Below, one piece after another: positions 4,920 through 6,023 of a DNA stretch of 6,023 nt. Positions within the stretch are counted from its first letter, which is position 1; each line of letters starts with the position of its first letter. This stretch comes from Rhodospirillales bacterium (lineage in GTDB: Bacteria > Pseudomonadota > Alphaproteobacteria > Acetobacterales > Acetobacteraceae): NCBI GenBank assembly GCA_025352915.1, contig JANXSA010000611.1:1-6023 (forward strand), given 5' to 3'. A program made the translations under genes and the position numbers. The notes under the pieces are model-generated. The model saw only the letters and a list, made by a program, of their open reading frames with translations, had not been told where the DNA came from and searched no databases.

Positions 4920-5473
4920 GCCATAAACCAGGCCGGGCACTCCGCCAGGCGCGGCAGCACGGCGTCCTTGTCCGACAGCTTGGCCTCCCCCGCCGACACC
5001 GGCCACGGCAAAGCGAGGTCAGGATCGTTCCAGATCACCCCGCGCTCGGCATCGCTATCGTAATGGGCGTCAACCTTGTAGGCCACTTCGCTATCCGGTT
5101 GCAGGGTGCAGAACCCATGCAGGAACCCGCCGGGAACCCACAACTGCGCGCCGCTCTCCGCATTCAGCACCGCGGTGACATGCTGGCCATAGGTCGCCGA
5201 CCCCTTGCGAATATCCACGACGACATCCCAGATCGCCCCGCGCAGGCAACGCACCAACTTGCCCTGAACATTCGGCGCAATCTGACAGTGCAACCCCCGC
5301 ACCACCCCGCGCGCGGCGGAATAGCTGTGGTTGTCCTGCACGAAATCAGCATCGATGCCGTGCTTCGCCAGCGCCACCTTGTTCCAGGTCTCGGCGAAAT
5401 ACCCCCGGCTGTCGCTGAACCGGCGCGGCGTGACCAGCGCCACCTCGGGGATGGCCAGGCGCTCGACCTGCAT
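4916..5473 (-). CDS. rmlC: dTDP-4-dehydrorhamnose 3,5-epimerase
   Basis: RmlC (RfbC) epimerises C3 and C5 of dTDP-4-dehydro-6-deoxy-D-glucose to give dTDP-4-dehydro-L-rhamnose. The 185-residue product is a single cupin domain of the usual length. FSDSRGYFAETW (19-30) binds the nucleotide in the family. RGLHCQ holds the catalytic base His62, QGKLVR holds Lys72, and AYKV (131-134, Tyr132) supplies the likely general acid. WVPGGFLHGF (112-121) and GVIWNDPDLALPWP (145-158) are further signatures, and LSDKD (166-170) carries the aspartate expected to pair with the histidine. Residue roles come from studied homologues. The ATG overlaps the rmlA stop by one base (TGATG), which suggests translational coupling. 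The stop lies inside the 15-bp duplication at the rmlD start. Confidence 0.96.
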   Translation of the reverse strand: MQVERLAIPEVALVTPRRFSDSRGYFAETWNKVALAKHGIDADFVQDNHSYSAARGVVRGLHCQIAPNVQGKLVRCLRGAIWDVVVDIRKGSATYGQHVTAVLNAESGAQLWVPGGFLHGFCTLQPDSEVAYKVDAHYDSDAERGVIWNDPDLALPWPVSAGEAKLSDKDAVLPRLAECPAWFMA

Positions 5474-6023
5474 CAGACCTGCTCGCCGTTGGCCAGCATC
5501 ATCAGCACCTGACCCAGCTCGGTCTTGCCCAGCGCCCGCGCCCGCTCGCGCAGCGCATCGGCATCGATCCAGCCCATGCGAAACGCCACCTCCTCGGGAC
5601 AGCCGACCAGCATTCCCTGGCGCGACTGAATGGTCTGCACGAAGGTCGCCGCCTGCAACAGGCTATCCGGCGTGCCGGCATCCAACCACGCCGCACCGCG
5701 CCCGAGCTTCTCCACCTGCAAGGTGCCGGCCTCCATATACATCCGGTTGAGGTCGGTGATCTCCAGCTCGCCGCGCGCCGACGGTTTTACCCGCGCCGCC
5801 ATCTCGGTGACCATCTTGTCGTAGAAATACAGCCCGATCACCGCCCAGTTGGATTTCGGCTGGAGCGGCTTTTCCACGATCTCGACGGCGCGACCATCCG
5901 CGTCCATGCTGACCACGCCATACCGCTCGGGATCGCGCACGTGATAGGCGAACACCGTCGCCCCATCCTGGCGACGCGCCGCACTTTGCAGCAATCGCGA
6001 AAGATGGTCGGCAAATATCAGGT
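5473..6023 (-). CDS. rmlA: glucose-1-phosphate thymidylyltransferase, C-terminal part
   Basis: RmlA (RfbA) joins dTTP and alpha-D-glucose-1-phosphate to make dTDP-glucose, the first and feedback-controlled step of dTDP-L-rhamnose synthesis. The gene runs off the right edge. About 182 codons of the usual 290 or so are present, so the N-terminal nucleotide-binding G-rich motif is not visible. The visible part starts with LIFADHLSRLL, which follows the GDN motif in family members. It then has FAYHVRDPERYGVV, VEKPLQPKSNWAVIGLYFYD, GELEITDLNRMY, GRGAAWLDAGTPDSLLQA and the C-terminal CPEEVAFRMGWID, all strong RmlA signatures in the correct order. It ends in TGA overlapping the rmlC start by one base, so rmlA is the upstream gene of the operon as far as can be seen. 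Confidence 0.96.
   Translation of the reverse strand, partial: LIFADHLSRLLQSAARRQDGATVFAYHVRDPERYGVVSMDADGRAVEIVEKPLQPKSNWAVIGLYFYDKMVTEMAARVKPSARGELEITDLNRMYMEAGTLQVEKLGRGAAWLDAGTPDSLLQAATFVQTIQSRQGMLVGCPEEVAFRMGWIDADALRERARALGKTELGQVLMMLANGEQV

Noticed and set aside
4890..5006. The 39-codon N-terminal extension of rmlD up to the ATG at 5006.
   Set aside because: It is antisense-free but fully within rmlC in another frame, Gly-rich and unlike RmlD; conserved sequence starts at VSILVTGG.

Overview
The window comes from a high-GC bacterial chromosome. Almost every third codon position is G or C, and the only AT-rich DNA is in two short intergenic blocks. The protein families and the codon bias fit an alphaproteobacterium. 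The AT-rich intergenic inverted repeats, which read as strings like KSFLFLFF or FFKKE when translated, resemble ones I recall from acetic acid bacteria (Acetobacteraceae). That placement is recollection and is only a moderate-confidence guess.

Layout, left to right. (1) Bases 1-412, plus strand: the C-terminal part of an HSL-type alpha/beta hydrolase, with its start outside the window. A GC-rich stem-loop at 427-464 separates it from the convergent next gene. (2) Bases 468-2186, minus strand: a two-gene unit made of a TrmH/SpoU-family RNA 2'-O-methyltransferase followed 24 bp later by a D-2-hydroxyacid dehydrogenase. (3) Bases 2233-2868, plus strand: a compact RluA-family pseudouridine synthase, divergent from the methyltransferase across only 46 bp. 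(4) Bases 2952-6023, minus strand: a dTDP-L-rhamnose cluster read as rmlA (3' part), rmlC, rmlD and then a family 2 glycosyltransferase. rmlA/rmlC overlap by one base and rmlC/rmlD abut or overlap. rmlB is not in the window and would be expected beyond the right edge or elsewhere.

How the genes work together: RmlA activates glucose-1-phosphate to dTDP-glucose, RmlC epimerises and RmlD reduces the 4-keto sugar to dTDP-L-rhamnose. The adjacent GT2 enzyme has the sequence hallmarks of rhamnosyltransferase-like proteins and plausibly uses that donor for a surface polysaccharide.

The most unusual part is the DNA around the glycosyltransferase. Four copies of one AT-rich element of about 41-53 bp occur as two inverted pairs, one on each side of the gene. 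The left pair joins tail to tail (2858-2943). The right pair joins head to head around a 26-bp GC-rich spacer (3865-3993). The pairs fill the intergenic gaps almost exactly: one overlaps the pseudouridine synthase stop codon, and the other runs from 2 bp past the rmlD stop to 1 bp before the glycosyltransferase start. A second oddity is a 15-bp tandem duplication at the rmlC/rmlD junction that creates three candidate non-ATG starts for rmlD. I saw no tRNA, rRNA, CRISPR array or transposase.
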